A stretch of DNA of 64,000 nucleotides from Symbiodinium kawagutii. Its lineage: Eukaryota; Sar; Dinophyceae; Suessiales; Symbiodiniaceae. The DNA lies in the NCBI GenBank assembly GCA_009767595.1, contig VSDK01015564.1, positions 54,889-118,888 of the forward strand, written 5' to 3'. The position numbers and the translations under genes are program-made. Below, in pieces: positions 10,900 to 21,108 of this stretch. The notes under the pieces were generated by a model that was not told where the DNA came from, did not search any database, and saw nothing but the letters and a program-made list of their open reading frames with translations. The stretch's first letter is position 1, and each line of letters opens with the position of its first letter.

Positions 10900-11315
10900 G
10901 ATTATGGTGAATGGTTCATACTAGTTGATTAACGGCTAGTGATTACTTTTGATGGAGATCCCATGGCTTGAAAACCAAGGTCCCTGATGAAATTGCACTG
11001 AGTGGGATGCTGATCCGAGTGAGAGGTTTTCAAAACTCCGCGCTAGTGCAAACCTGGTTGGTAAAGTGTGGTGCTTAACATGCTTCTTGAATGGTTGGTG
11101 AATGCTAAACTTTCGTTAGTTCCATTTTTTCTGTTACCACTCTCTCTCTCTCCCTCCCTTCCTCCCTCTCTTACACTGTAAACAAATTTCTACATGAACA
11201 ATTAGTGCAAGTATCATATATACAGCACATATACAACGTATATATATATATATCTTTTGTATGCATATGACGTGACATACATCAACATCTTCTAAGTAAT
11301 AGTATGCCCATATGG
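10900..11315. other. No gene; pyrimidine and AT microsatellites
   Basis: Holds a CTCTCTCTCTCCCTCCC run near 11145 and a TATATATAT run near 11235. Otherwise degenerate GGTTGATTA words. Confidence 0.6.
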
Positions 11316-11424
11316 ATGATTCTCAAAGTAGAGGTACCCCCAAGTACCATCCAGTTTATTAACCATTTGCAGTAGTAAACCAACCATATCTTTTGGGTGC
11401 CCCCGGGCTATTAAGAAACCACCA
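11316..11424. mobile_element. Family A TIR element
   Basis: Ends GATTCTCAAAGTAGAGGTAC and GGGCTATTAAGAAACCACCA. Reverse-orientation core with GTACCATCCAGTTTATTAAC. Confidence 0.8.
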
Positions 11425-11660
11425 ATTTCTAGCAGGGAAAGCAATGATCAAGTCGCAATGTTGTCGATACTATTGATGGTTATTATCCCTCATTAATTGG
11501 TTGGTTATGGTTGGTCAAGGGCCATTAACCATACATAAAACCATATTATTAGCCAGTCTGACCTGGTAAATTTCCCCATGAACTAGCCATCAACCATTGG
11601 TTGCTTCAAGCCTTGACCCTCGCCACCGCTGGGCCACCGTGGCCACGCCATGGCCGTCGC

Positions 11661-11726
11661 CTTGTTGAGCTGCGGCTGCAGAAAGGTCCGAGCATTGCAA
11701 GTGGTCAAGCACTTGGACATGTCCCC
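11661..11726 (-). CDS. EEP-family protein exon, NARTFLQPQLNK block
   Basis: Exactly 22 codons: GDMSKCLTTCNARTFLQPQL then NK, between the acceptor CGGCACCAG and a GC donor (AAG before GCGACG). The TT-NAR(T)-LQPQLNK segment is a signature I associate with algal and dinoflagellate EEP proteins, where it follows an SCWGD-like turn. Here the previous secure exon ends SHTSCL and this one starts GDM, restoring that turn. Phase 0 at both ends. The two other minus frames are also open, but only this one carries the motif. Confidence 0.8.
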
Positions 11727-11785
11727 CTGGTGCCGCGCCATGGGGAGGATCCCAAGCGCAAGAGACCCGGTGATGGATAGGTGTG

Positions 11786-12054
11786 GGGGGGGTTCGGTGC
11801 CCCCCAAAAATGGTTGGTTTATAGTGGTTAATAATGGTTTTATAAGCATATTAGTGGCTGATAATGGTTAAGCATAGGGGATGATAAGCAAATAGAACGG
11901 TTCGAAAACTACTGGTTGGTTTATGGTAGATGGTTGTTGACAAGTGGATAATAAGCAATAGTAGGGGATATACCAGCTATAATCATTGGTTTATTACTAT
12001 AAATGGTTGATAACAGATGATTTGGGTTTGCCCCTCTTTTGAGGAACCACCATG
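11786..12054. mobile_element. Nested family A element
   Basis: Family A start (GGTGCCCCCCAAAAATGG) and end (GCCCCTCTTTTGAGGAACCA) are separated by about 200 bp of TGGTTAATAATGG, GGGGATATACCAGC and GGGGATGATAAG words typical of family B interiors. It looks like an insertion into, or expansion of, an A copy. Confidence 0.6.
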
Positions 12055-12713
12055 TAATGATGGTTGATCATGGCAGGTGAATGGTTGACAGTGGTTGGCA
12101 AATTGAGATAAGGTACGTAAATGGTTAATCGTGATGATTGATCATGGTGGGTGAACGGCTGATAGTGGTAGGATAGTGGTTCATATCTTTTTAATGCGTT
12201 GGCCTCCCATCTTTTTTCGTGTAGATCTTATTCTACCAAGACACATCCTCATTGAAAGCAGGATTTCCTTTTCTACACGTCGATGAATAGCATGCGTACA
12301 TGTTCACATGATTTGTTTGGTAGACATTAGGATTTCCTTTCTACATGACAACCTTTCTGCATGTCTTGTGTCATGATTTGTTTATTCCTGTTCACATGCC
12401 TTGGCAAACTAGAACAGGAGCTCCTCAATGGACGAGAAGCTGCGAGGCAGCGGTCGGATCCCGCTGTGAGAGTTCCATCAGATTCAGAGTCCAAAAATAC
12501 TACTCCGAGTTAAAATGGAAGTGGACGACACCATCATTGATCACAATGATTGACATCTGATCAAGATCTTGGTTATAGTTCATTGGTTCATTAACTGATA
12601 TCATTCACCACCATGATTGTATTACCTATCAAGAAAACATGAGCAACAATTCACCAACCAATGAACCATAACCAATATCACCAACCAATGAGTCACCAAC
12701 TAACCATTTTCTT

Positions 12714-12826
12714 GGTGGCTTATAGATCCCTTGCCAAAAAAAAACATGTTTAGTGGTCATATGGTCAATCAATCATATCCCAAAAACACTAAAAACCTAA
12801 GTTAGTGGGTATAAGCCATCCAGTTT
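12714..12826. mobile_element. Family F repeat
   Basis: GGTGGCTTATAGATCCCTTG through ATCATATCCCAAAAACAC to AAACCTAAGTTAGTGGG. Clear alignment with 25189-25293. Confidence 0.75.
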
Positions 12827-12879
12827 TATATTGGTCCAGCAGGGAACCCCGGCTGATCACATCGAGCCACAACGGTCAC

Positions 12880-12927
12880 CACCGGACCATCCATGGTGGC
12901 CATCCAGGCCCTGCCTCGAAACAACTT
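12880..12927 (-). CDS. Exon candidate within the EEP gene span
   Basis: 16 codons, KLFRGRAWMATMDGPV, after an acceptor GGGTTTGAG and before the GT donor GTGACC, phase 0 both sides. The frame is open beyond both ends (upstream PGFE, downstream VTVVARCDQPGFPAG). It lies between two EEP exons that join well without it (SHTSCL to GDMSKC). A cassette exon or a short insertion loop is possible. Confidence 0.4.
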
Positions 12928-12976
12928 CTCAAACCCAGGCCTGCCATGGCGCGACAAAATTGGGAATCAACAAAAT

Positions 12977-13082
12977 ATGGTGGTTTCTCAAAATACCTGA
13001 CCCCTAAAATGGTTGGTTTATTACTGTAAATGACTATTAATGGATGATATGGGGGTACCCCTATGGCTTGAGAAACCACCAT
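12977..13082. mobile_element. Family A TIR element
   Basis: Ends ATGGTGGTTTCTCAAAATAC and GGCTTGAGAAACCACCAT. Interior AAAATGGTTGGTTTATTACT, GGATGATATGGGGGTACC. Full length, 50 bp from an exon candidate. Confidence 0.9.
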
Positions 13083-13089
13083 ATGGGAA

Positions 13090-13500
13090 TGATAGGGTTG
13101 TTAACCATAGCTGCTAACTATGTTAGGGAATGTTAACTATGATAGGGAATCAACAAAATATTAGGGAATGATTGTTGATTGGATTCAACAACTATCATAG
13201 GGTTGTTAACTACGAATAGTTGTTGAATCAACCATGGGGCATCAACAATCAATAGTTGTTGAATAAAATGGGGAACTCTTAATCAACCCATTCAGTTGTT
13301 AACACTTTTGCTTATTATCGACAACTATTGATTGTTTCTTAACCATACCAGAATGGGTTGATTCCTCACATAAATAATGGGGGTAGTTGATTGGTTGATT
13401 ATTAACAACTAACTGTGGTGAATTGATATTAGCCATATTAACTCTTGGTGAACTGATAGGGCTTTGATGATTTGATCATCAACAACTTAATGTGGCTCAA
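13090..13500. repeat. AATAGTTGTTGA palindromic words
   Basis: Alternating TAGTTGTTGAAT and ATTCAACAACTAT words over about 400 bp with GGGAATGATTGTTGATT spacers. Many short inverted pairs; no gene. Confidence 0.65.
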
Positions 13501-13599
13501 TAAACATATATATATATAGATACTTAAATAAATAAATACATAATTCTCTACTGTCAATCAGCTTATCAACCAGTTTGTCAACCGTATCAACCAAAGCAA

Positions 13600-14035
13600 A
13601 ACTCTACCTTAGGAACACCGGAACACCCAAGCAACAAGCAGGATGCAGGAAGCCCAACATGCGGTACCGGCGACCAAAAAAACAACTCAACTGTCCATCG
13701 AAACTGGTTCTTCTCAACATAGGTCATGACCCTGAAAGTCCGCTTCGAAAGAAACTGCTAACGTTCAACGGCATGCAGCAGGACTTTGCTGCTTGGTTTG
13801 GGGCCCGTGAAGCCTTTCCAAAAGGAAGAAACTGAGGTTGTCTGATTTATCCGTGTTGCAACATGTTGAATTGCCAGTTCCAAGCTGGTTAGCATTTCTT
13901 TCATGCCGCAAAAACACACATCTTCTACCGGTACGAATGCACTCTCAGGAGCTGAGGCCAATAGTGGTACTAATAAACTACTACCATCTTTTATGCTATG
14001 GTCTCGCAATTCTATGGTGCTAATAAGCTCCAATA
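13600..14035 (-). other. Unassigned open segment
   Basis: A minus frame (13758-14033) reads mixed-composition sequence such as SVSSFWKGFTGPKPSSKVLL. No domain, no clear splice context, and the plus strand is open over part of it. Possibly decayed mobile-element coding sequence. Confidence 0.25.
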
Positions 14036-14237
14036 ACCATCAATAAGCTCCAATAGATGGAATATCATCTAATTAGACTAATACCATTTACTGCTATTTA
14101 TGCTCTTGAATCCTCTTCTACAACCTAGCATTTGATTTATTGCAATACATGTTTAATGATCAGGGATTCTAAGCAACATTAGTAGGGAATATGATATACC
14201 CACTATATGATCCACATGTGTATATATATATATATAT

Positions 14238-14348
14238 GTGTTTCTCAAAGGAGGGAACCCTTCCAAAAATGGATGGTGCAAGGCTAAAATTGATTACTGC
14301 ATATTACTGTTGGATGATTTAGGGGGTCTCAAAATTTGGAAACCACAG
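14238..14348. mobile_element. Family A TIR element
   Basis: Starts GTGTTTCTCAAAGGAGGG directly after a TATATA run and ends GGGTCTCAAAATTTGGAAAC. Interior CAAAAATGGATGG and TGGATGATTTAGGGGG. Confidence 0.75.
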
Positions 14349-14367
14349 AATCCTCTTCTACAACTAC

Positions 14368-14548
14368 ATCTGGTTGGAGGTTTTAAACCCATATGAAAAA
14401 TATTAGTGAACCAACCAATTGTTCATAACTACTAGGGAAAATAAAAAATGCCAATCAAACCACCAACCAGTAGCTGTTTCACCACTAGTGTTGTTTATTT
14501 TGCCCCTATGACTAACCACTATTAACCATGGTCAAAACCACCAACCAG
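14368..14548. mobile_element. Family C element forming a splice donor
   Basis: Left end CTGGTTGGAGGTTTTAAACC, interior ATATTAGTGAACCAACCAA, first right end AAACCACCAACCAG, then a TTAACCATGG segment and a second right end AAAACCACCAACCAG at 14534-14548. On the gene strand the element begins CTGGTTGGTGG. The EEP exon ends after that CTG and the intron starts GTTGGTGG, inside the terminal repeat. Confidence 0.8.
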
Positions 14549-14629
14549 ACATGATGTGTGGCTTGCAACTTGATTCCAAGGCTGCCGCTTCACCGTCCCT
14601 GTGGCACCTTTGCACACTTCCAGGAAGTC
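14546..14629 (-). CDS. EEP-family protein exon
   Basis: 28 codons, DFLEVCKGATGTVKRQPWNQ then VASHTSCL, after the strong acceptor TTTGCTCTGCAG. It continues the Tyr-Gly-Val-Gln end of the previous exon with no phase change. The TSC at the end and GD at the start of exon 11661-11726 rebuild the SC-x-GD turn expected before the NARTFLQPQLNK block. The GT donor is supplied by the terminal repeat of a family C element. Confidence 0.8.
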
Positions 14630-14666
14630 CTGCAGAGCAAACAAGATCCAACGATCGAACATACGA

Positions 14667-14859
14667 ATGGCTCTGGGTCAAGCAGTTAACCAACCAACTA
14701 ATGGGGGATTTCCAGCAACCTATCATTATAACTACTGGTATGGCTATGGGTCAATATTCACCAACAATAATGGGGGATAATAACCAACAAAACTATAGGG
14801 AAAACAGCCTGGTTAATGATAGGGGAACCAGGGGTACGGGGCGCGTTGACCCACAGCCA
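14667..14859. mobile_element. Tandem or nested family B elements
   Basis: Two left ends (ATGGCTCTGGGTCAAGCAG at 14667 and ATGGCTATGGGTCAATATTC near 14741) share one right end (GTTGACCCACAGCCA). Interior has GGGGGATAATAACCAAC and GGGAACCAGGGGTACGGGG. A B copy has inserted into another B copy. Confidence 0.85.
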
Positions 14860-14915
14860 ATAGGGCCAGGTGGTTTTGGGCTCGGCCCATCTTGGGATAG
14901 CCGAAAAGGGCTGTC

Positions 14916-14960
14916 CTGAACGCCATAGAAGGTTGAGCTGCCTTCCAGGTAGGTATTGGC
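14916..14960 (-). CDS. EEP-family protein exon, ANTY block
   Basis: 15 codons, ANTYLEGSSTFYGVQ, after CGCAGCTCAG and before a GA donor (CAG before GACAGC). Joined to the previous exon it gives GLDANTY, equivalent to the GD(F/A)N metal/substrate block of EEP enzymes. A longer open frame runs right to the family E boundary at 15240, but the pyrimidine-rich acceptor and the motif favour this short exon. Confidence 0.8.
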
Positions 14961-15239
14961 CTGAGCTGCGAAAATAGCAGCAGGACGCAGCACGCAGGCT
15001 GAACCACCAGGTGTCACTTGAGTGGGAACAATTAAGAACACAAGTTGAAAACAGGCTGTGTGAACGGCAACCAAGCAACGTTGTACAAGTTTCTGTGAAC
15101 GCCTACCAGCTTGTACGATTTCAAGGTAAACTTCTATGACATCAACTTGTGGCTCCATGGTAAGAAACATGGCTATGTCATACAATGGTGTGTATGTGCG
15201 CCTGTGTGTGTCATGAGACATGGGTGCGCAAGGTGGGCC

Positions 15240-15350
15240 CCTGGCAGTTATAGTCGTTGAGTTAGTTCACCCCTATAACTGGTAGAAATCACCCTAGTTA
15301 AGGTATTCATAAACCAACTAACCCAAGTGGTTGGGGGCCCACTTATCCCT
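15240..15350. mobile_element. Family E element
   Basis: From CTGGCAGTTATAGTCGTTG through ACCCCTATAACTGGTAGAA and TTCATAAACCAACTAACCC to GTGGTTGGGGGCCCAC. Same boundary (GGGCCCCTGGCAGTTATAG) as at 42099 and 24061. Confidence 0.85.
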
Positions 15351-15464
15351 ATTATTGCTTGTTATCATCCTTTATTAACCACTATTAACCACAAATATCA
15401 TGAAACATAGCTGTGTCATCCCATGCGATTTCCTTCGGGAAAGCCCGAGGCTTAGCCAAGGCAC

Positions 15465-15560
15465 GTCCAACCCCACAAGCATCTCCCCCTTGGCCACTTT
15501 GTGCAAGGCCCTGCCAGCATGGGACCCGTCGGCCCTGCACATCTGCTGGTTGGCAACACG
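15465..15560 (-). CDS. EEP-family protein exon
   Basis: 32 codons, RVANQQMCRADGSHAGRALH then KVAKGEMLVGLD, ending before the GT donor GTGCCT. The Leu-Val-Gly-Leu-Asp end joins ANTY of the next exon. The acceptor is GCGGAAG (15561-15562); an alternative CAG would remove five residues. Phase 0, multiple of three. The other two minus frames are open but lack the motif. Confidence 0.8.
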
Positions 15561-15597
15561 CTTCCGCACTCAGTGCCGGAAGTTGCACTTCCATACC

Positions 15598-15670
15598 TAG
15601 TTACGGTAGATATAACAATGGCTAAATGGCTTATCAATCAACTTACAACTAGGGGGGGCCACCTAGTACC
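15598..15670. mobile_element. Family E element, right half
   Basis: TAGTTACGGTAGATATAAC, GCTTATCAATCAACTTACAA and GGGGGGGCCACCTAGTACC. Lacks the CTGGCAGTTATAG half. Confidence 0.65.
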
Positions 15671-16104
15671 ATCATGAGGAACAAAAAACCATCAATCCAT
15701 TGTGAAGAAAACCATCAACCACCGATCGTTTGATCGCATTTTGATCCTGATGAACCACCAATCTATTTTCAAGATTCACCAATATTGGCCACTAATCACA
15801 TCTAATCAATCTAATCAACCACCATTGAACAGAACCACCAATGATGAACCACCAAGTAATTCCATTCGTCATCACAAATCACTAGTGATTGGCCACTACT
15901 ATTAGAACCCTGATAAACCACCCATTGATCACTTTTGACCAACAATCAATCTAATCAACCATCATTGAACATATTTCTTTACAACCACTAACAACCAATC
16001 ATGAAGCACCAAGTAATTTCATTCTTAATCAACCACTTATCATCACTAACCCTTTCAATCAGCCATCATTTTTCACCACCACCGGGCTCTCCTGCCCGGC
16101 CCAC

Positions 16105-16140
16105 CAAACTACACAGCCGCCTCATCAAAGGGGCTGTAGC
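16105..16140 (-). CDS. EEP-family protein micro-exon
   Basis: 12 codons, ATAPLMRRLCSL, between the acceptor GATCCAG and the GT donor GTGGGC. It follows HGDTNGQ exactly, reproducing the helix that follows the HGDTNG block in this subfamily. At 36 bp it is one of the shortest exons here. It is flanked by repeat tracts of opposite polarity (ACCACTTATCATCAC on the left, GGTTAATTCC and ATGATGGTTGATA on the right). Confidence 0.75.
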
Positions 16141-16199
16141 CTGGATCTGGTTGCGCGACATAAAACACCTAAGAAGCTATGATGTATAGGTAAACCAGC

Positions 16200-17010
16200 T
16201 ATGATGGATTAACCTGGTTAATTCCTAATGCTTTGCAATGCTTTGGAATGATTGATGGTAATGATTCATGATGGTTGATAGCCACTAGTGATTTTGATCA
16301 TTGACGAGGTTATTCAATCCTTAGAAAGCTGTTTGATGAGTGGTTAGTCAGCGGTGTGGCACCAACAATGATGGTCATGAATCGCTAACCAATGAATAAT
16401 CAATGGTTAATGAGCTGTGCTATCAATGGTTCTTGAATTGGCTATTGTTGGTGAATTAATGGTTTGTCATTGTGAGTTTATGGTTCATGATTAGGCAATG
16501 ATCTGCTGTTGCTAGTTTCTGGCAAATGATCATTGTCTAAGCTGGCTAAGAAGTTGGTGAAGGGTGACTGATGGTGATCCTAAGGGAGTAATGATGGTTT
16601 TCGATGGTTAAGTGCATGTTGATGGTGAATAATGGTCGTACAAAATGTTATAGAAATGATCGCTTGTGATGGTAAAATGGGGATACAGTGAACCTTGACA
16701 ATTTGACAATGATTCATAGGAGTTCTAGTCCTGGCTACAGTGATATCAGGAAGACATTGTAGTAATGGTTGCTAGCAAATAGAAATTTAAGCAACAAAAC
16801 AGCAAACCACATAAACACAACGGACCGATTTTGCTTGCGATACCCCTGTGATTGCTGGTTGCCAATACTGTTTGTCTTGTTGGCTATTAGCCAACCAAAG
16901 AACACCAAAAAACAAATCACTCAAACAAACGGCCGGCTAATGCTGCTTGGTGATTGATGATGCTTCTTTCAATACACTTTATCATCATCAATCACCAACC
17001 ATTACTAACA
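16200..17010. other. Intronic degenerate satellite; no exon seen
   Basis: ATGATTCATGATGGTTGATA-like words to about 16700, then unique sequence with short frames. No motif. Confidence 0.55.
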
Positions 17011-17136
17011 ACTCACCAATATTGAACCATCACAACACCATCATCCCATTCTATCCACTGATGCCCCAGTGCACCAGCGTTCTTGAGCTTGCAGGACCTT
17101 GACCGGAGCGATTTCAGAGATCCCACGGCGCGGCAC

Positions 17137-17220
17137 CTGCCCGTTGGTGTCCCCATGAAACGAAGCGATGAGGAAACTTCGTCCCGAAGGACCATGACCT
17201 ATCGCAGATCGCCACGAGAT
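17137..17220 (-). CDS. EEP-family protein exon, HGDTNG block
   Basis: 28 codons, ISWRSAIGHGPSGRSFLIAS then FHGDTNGQ, after CCCGGGAG and before the GT donor CAG/GTGCCG. FLIASFHGDTNG is the central beta strand and loop that I associate with algal EEP proteins (the position of the Thr-His-Leu-like strand of nucleases). Phase 0 both ends. Confidence 0.85.
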
Positions 17221-17349
17221 CTCCCGGGCAACCAACCCACCAGCTAACCCATCAACCAACCAGCCAGTGAAGCTTCACCCCTCAGATTGGGGTAGTTCAA
17301 CCACCAGCTAACCCATCAACCCACCAATCTTGATGATGTTTCCCGAAAA

Positions 17350-17452
17350 AACATGACGGGTTGGTGGTTGAACCGCCCTTCTGAAAAATAGTCAACCAAC
17401 CAATCACTAGTGAATGGTGGGAAAATATACATGTTTAAACCACCAGCCAAAT
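17350..17452. mobile_element. Family C element
   Basis: GGGTTGGTGGTTGAACCGCC, AAATAGTCAACCAACCAATC and TTTAAACCACCAGCC. Terminal repeats are imperfect. Confidence 0.75.
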
Positions 17453-17645
17453 GAGTGTCGTGAAATCACACTATCAGGAAAATAGCAATAAAGTAGACAT
17501 CAGTGATGATACGATGATACAGTGGCAAAGCGGTTCCCAATTCCCAATGCCATGACAAATGTACCAGCGATGCTTCATCGTGATCAAGTTTGAATACCAG
17601 CTTCATGAATTCCTTCATATTTGGTCAAAGCCATCAACAACAAAA

Positions 17646-17700
17646 GGTGGTTTCTCAACACAGGGGTACACCCAAAATGGTTGGTGATAAGATCTCCTGG
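17646..17700. mobile_element. Family A element, left end only
   Basis: GGTGGTTTCTCAACACAGG and CCAAAATGGTTGGTGATA, then unrelated sequence. Truncated. Confidence 0.6.
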
Positions 17701-17894
17701 TTGCGATTGAAATCGCATGTTTTTCTAAAGGGAAACCATGGTTTTATAGATAAACCAGCTATAAATGTTGGATTGTTCACGGTTTTAATGGCAGATTTAT
17801 CCCACATATCACATTTGTAGCTGGTTTATCCAACATATATATATATAGCAATATAAATCCAACCATTCACACCAGCTATAGCTATATAAATCAC

Positions 17895-18029
17895 CTTTGA
17901 ATGGCCGATGTTCCACATAGCTTCGGGACTACTGGCGAGTGCCAACCGTGCTGGCTCCAACTGGGGGATCCAGGGCGAGCGGATGTCCCGCGCATCCCGG
18001 GCAGCTGTGATCCATACGCCATGGAGATG
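17895..18029 (-). CDS. EEP-family protein exon
   Basis: 45 codons, the longest well-bounded exon: HLHGVWITAARDARDIRSPW, IPQLEPARLALASSPEAMWN, IGHSK. Acceptor CACTGGAG, GT donor AAAG/GTGATT, phase 0. Located between the ELTEDVISALE exon and the HGDTNG exon. The sequence is not a conserved EEP motif, but position, phase and composition fit. Confidence 0.7.
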
Positions 18030-18254
18030 CTCCAGTGAGCGTCAGAATGAGTGAAGTTTGGATCACAAGTTCAAGAACAGTTGCTGGAGTTATATATGTT
18101 GTGAAACAAATATATGTTGGTACATGTGTATATATGTACAGGTACAGGTTAATATTAAATAGAGTTTAAACATTATCTATATATATATTGAGGTAAAATG
18201 CAATGAAATACATGTGTTATGCAATGTATTCAAAGTAACCTCAAAGCAACAACA

Positions 18255-18433
18255 ACTGGTTGGTGGTTTAACCACCTCCATGGAAAAAAATATTAGTCAA
18301 CCAACCCTTTGCTGATAATTCCCTGGGAAAACAAAAAAAGACATGTTAAAAACCACCGGCCAGTAGTTGTTTAACCATTATTGTTGCTTATCCCCTATAA
18401 TTAACCATTATTAACCACCAACCAGCAATGGTT
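18255..18433. mobile_element. Family C element, two right ends
   Basis: CTGGTTGGTGGTTTAACCAC start, ATATTAGTCAACCAACCC, first end AAAACCACCGGCCAG, then ACCATTATTGTTGC and a second end TTAACCACCAACCAG. Same composite structure as 14368-14548. Confidence 0.85.
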
Positions 18434-18439
18434 TACCCC

Positions 18440-18600
18440 ATGGATAGGAGAAACCGACAGGTTCGGAACCACATGAAGTACTTGCTTTCGCCCAGGCACT
18501 GGCCCGAAGGGCGATGAGGTCGCCCGCCTAACAGCGACCGGGTGATGGCGGGTTGCGCGCCACGCCAGGCTGGCGAATGAGCCGCTTATTGAGGTGGTAA
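18440..18600 (-). other. GC-rich island, uncertain exon
   Basis: Three minus frames are partly open, for example SPFGPVPGRKQVLHVVPN and GQCLGESKYFMWFRTC. No phase-0 exon with good splice sites could be chosen. May be an exon of the EEP gene or a conserved intronic piece. Confidence 0.25.
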
Positions 18601-18905
18601 GCTGGTGAGCCCATGGTCAATGAGCTTGTGAATCAACGGTGAACGAGTTTATGAACTGGCTCGTGAATGGTTGATGAGCTGATGAAAATAAATTTTAAAT
18701 GGCAACAAGTGGTAGTTCAATGAAATTCAGGGTTTATTGATAGTCCATGGTTGAAATTCAGCAGTGAATGAGCTGGTTAGGAAGGTGGTGGCGGTTGATG
18801 ATGACTCCTAGCAGTGATAATCGCCTCTTAAGGCGAACAACGAAGAAGTTGAAACCAGGCGAAGCATTACCAAAACCTGGTTGGAATGGTGCTTAACAGT
18901 GGTGG

Positions 18906-19115
18906 CGAGCTGGGTCAATTTTAACCAACCAATGGCTGGTTTTAATGGTTAATAATAGGGGATAACAACTAGAAACTATAGGGGATATACTATGTATGGC
19001 TATGGGTCAAGCAGTTAACCAGCCATGAATGGGGAATAATAACCAACAATAATGGAAAAAACAATGGTTAATGATAGGGGAACCAGGGGTACAGGGTTTT
19101 GACCCACTGCCTGGT
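18906..19115. mobile_element. Composite family B elements
   Basis: Two left ends (GCTGGGTCAATTTTAACC and ATGGCTATGGGTCAAGCAG) and one right end (GGGTTTTGACCCACTGCC). GGGGATATACTATG interior. Confidence 0.85.
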
Positions 19116-19390
19116 CAGTGGGGGTCACTTATGACTGATAGCAACAGCTGATGACGGGAATGACCGCACAACAAGAAGTTGGAATTGGTTATACCAGGTT
19201 GGTTCTAGTAGGTTCCCTAATTCCCTGGACACCACTGATTTATCATCACTAACAGGAACAAGGGAATTCACCACTGATTAACCATCATTAACCGTCATTA
19301 ACCATCACTAACCACCATTAACCATGGGAAAAATCACCTTTCATGGTGCATCCACTCCTCCAAACGAGTCCCATGTCACAGCAGCGAAGC

Positions 19391-19438
19391 CTCCAGGGCT
19401 GTGCCCTCCAATGCCGAGATCACATCCTCTGTGAGCTC
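19391..19438 (-). CDS. EEP-family protein exon
   Basis: 16 codons, ELTEDVISALEGTALE, after the acceptor GATTGCCAG and before a GC donor (GAG before GCTTCG). If the donor were ignored the frame would reach a TGA after ASLL, so this could be mistaken for a gene end. Phase agreement with the next exon argues for splicing. An acidic helix of this type precedes the HGDTNG strand in related proteins. Confidence 0.65.
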
Positions 19439-19497
19439 CTGGCAATCGGCAATCGGATGGGGATAGCCATCAGTCACACAATGGTGTGGCTGTGAAC

Positions 19498-19590
19498 ACG
19501 TGGCCATGGGTCAAGCACTTAACCAACCAATAATAGAGGGTTCTGACCAACCAATCATAGGGAAAACAATGGTCAATGATGGCATGGCAC
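19498..19590. mobile_element. Family B element, truncated
   Basis: GTGGCCATGGGTCAAGCACT, ACCAACCAATAATAGAGGG, GGGAAAACAATGGTCAATG. No right end. Confidence 0.7.
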
Positions 19591-19592
19591 TT

Positions 19593-19752
19593 GGATGTGC
19601 AGCTGGGCTTAGTGAAGCCCAGGGTTAGCCTAGGTAGCTGAACTCATCTGGGGTCGGTTCACCACGTAGCTGGGGTTAGTTCCCACCCTCTAAGTAGGTG
19701 AACCAACCGCGAGAAACCATGATTAGCGAGCACTTGCAATGTGCACATCCAC
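19593..19752. mobile_element. Family D TIR element
   Basis: Left ACTTGGATGTGCAGCTGGG, interior GGTAGCTGAACTCATC and GTAGGTGAACCAACC, right CACTTGCAATGTGCACATCC. Confidence 0.7.
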
Positions 19753-19754
19753 AT

Positions 19755-20955
19755 ATGAACATATGATACTGATAGCCTACTGTATCTATGATCTCTAGAC
19801 ATCAGTAGTCAGAATCTAGTAACACATAGGTATGGGTTTCGTAGTTGGTATGATAATTCATGAACGATTAATCTATCTACATGTAAATGTACATACATGC
19901 ATAATATGTAAATACTATATGTATGTAGATATACCTATTCATTGAACAATTAGCTATATGTGTATACAAATATATGATATTATTACATTGTGATGTGATA
20001 AGCACATGTATTCTCAACCCAAACCAGGAAACATCTATGAATATATGTATATATATATAAATCATAAATTGAGCTAATATGCAACGTACATGTAGCCGAC
20101 ATTTACCAAATATGTACAAGCCCAATGCATGTGTGCATAACCACCTGTCTAGTGGTGGTTTGGCCAATCAATCGTCTTGGTGCTATTTGTCGAGCCATGC
20201 AAACATATTCGGAGGGCGATGCTTAGTGTATGATGAATGTCTGGATGATCTATGGAAATATATGGTAAATATACAGGTCATCAGTGTTCTCAAGGGTTTG
20301 ATCATGGGTAATGTCTATTGATTGTCAAAGGTGTTTCATGACAGAGAATGGTGGTTGATGTATTGATGATGTAAGGTTTGTAAAACATGTTAGCTAAGGT
20401 TGGTCAATCATGATTTCTGATTGCAAAAAAATGGTTGATACCCACGGAGCAGTGTTAGTTCATTGATTTGTTAAAGGGAAAGAGTTTCCAAATTGGTAAA
20501 CATGTGACGTTTAGGATGAACAATGCTTTGAAATAAGGGTTCATGCTCAGCAACTGTAGACATGGTCAAAGCTGGCGATACTGTCATAATGGTCCTTGAT
20601 TTCTGATTTCTGGTAGCCTTACCTGGCAATGAAAATCAGCCATTAATGGATGGTTTGCAAGGGTTTCCAAATCAAGTATGGCGATTCTCCATTGCCAGGT
20701 TCATCTACCACAGCGCAACTTCGATAAAGTATTTCTTGGTCTTGGACCAATGTGTTGCTGTTGGTATATTCATATTGATATCTATATATACAGATGTACA
20801 AAGAATTGATGGCAATTTCATCCGTATATTTAATGACATATATAGATAATGATATCCAATATATATATATATATATATTGGATATCATGTATTTATATAT
20901 ACAATGATATTAGCAATATATAACATAATGAAAATCATACAGAAGTATGTACAAC
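19755..20955. other. AT-rich intron, no exon seen
   Basis: TATATGTATATA tracts near 19900-20060 and 20770-20900 (including a long TATATA palindrome around 20860). Other sequence is unique with no supported frame. Confidence 0.55.
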
Positions 20956-20959
20956 CTGT

Positions 20960-21050
20960 AGCGTTTGTCCTTCCCTGAAACACCGGCGTGATCTCCCTGC
21001 AACATCACCGCCTGCTCGGAGCCCTTGGGAAATGAATCTCGTCCTCAGGT
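20960..21050 (-). CDS. Exon candidate in EEP gene
   Basis: The minus strand, after an acceptor CTGACCTGAG, reads GRDSFPKGSEQAVMLQGDHA then GVSGKDKRYRL. A GT donor lies after the HA codon region (GTGTTT). Phase does not match its neighbours cleanly, so boundaries and frame are tentative. Confidence 0.35.
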
Positions 21051-21108
21051 CAGATCGAGGCCACAGGTGCCATAGACTGCCATCAATGTCCCATCATGGC
21101 CAACATCC

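Noticed and set aside
14793..15221. 142-codon minus ORF as a single large exon
   Set aside because: The motif join GLD/ANTY and the acceptor at 14961 favour a 45-bp exon; the rest of the frame is probably chance extension up to the family E end.
19388..19438. Stop after ELTEDVISALEGTALEASLL read as the end of a second gene
   Set aside because: A GC donor before the stop gives phase 0 with the next exon, and the EEP blocks on both sides belong to one protein.
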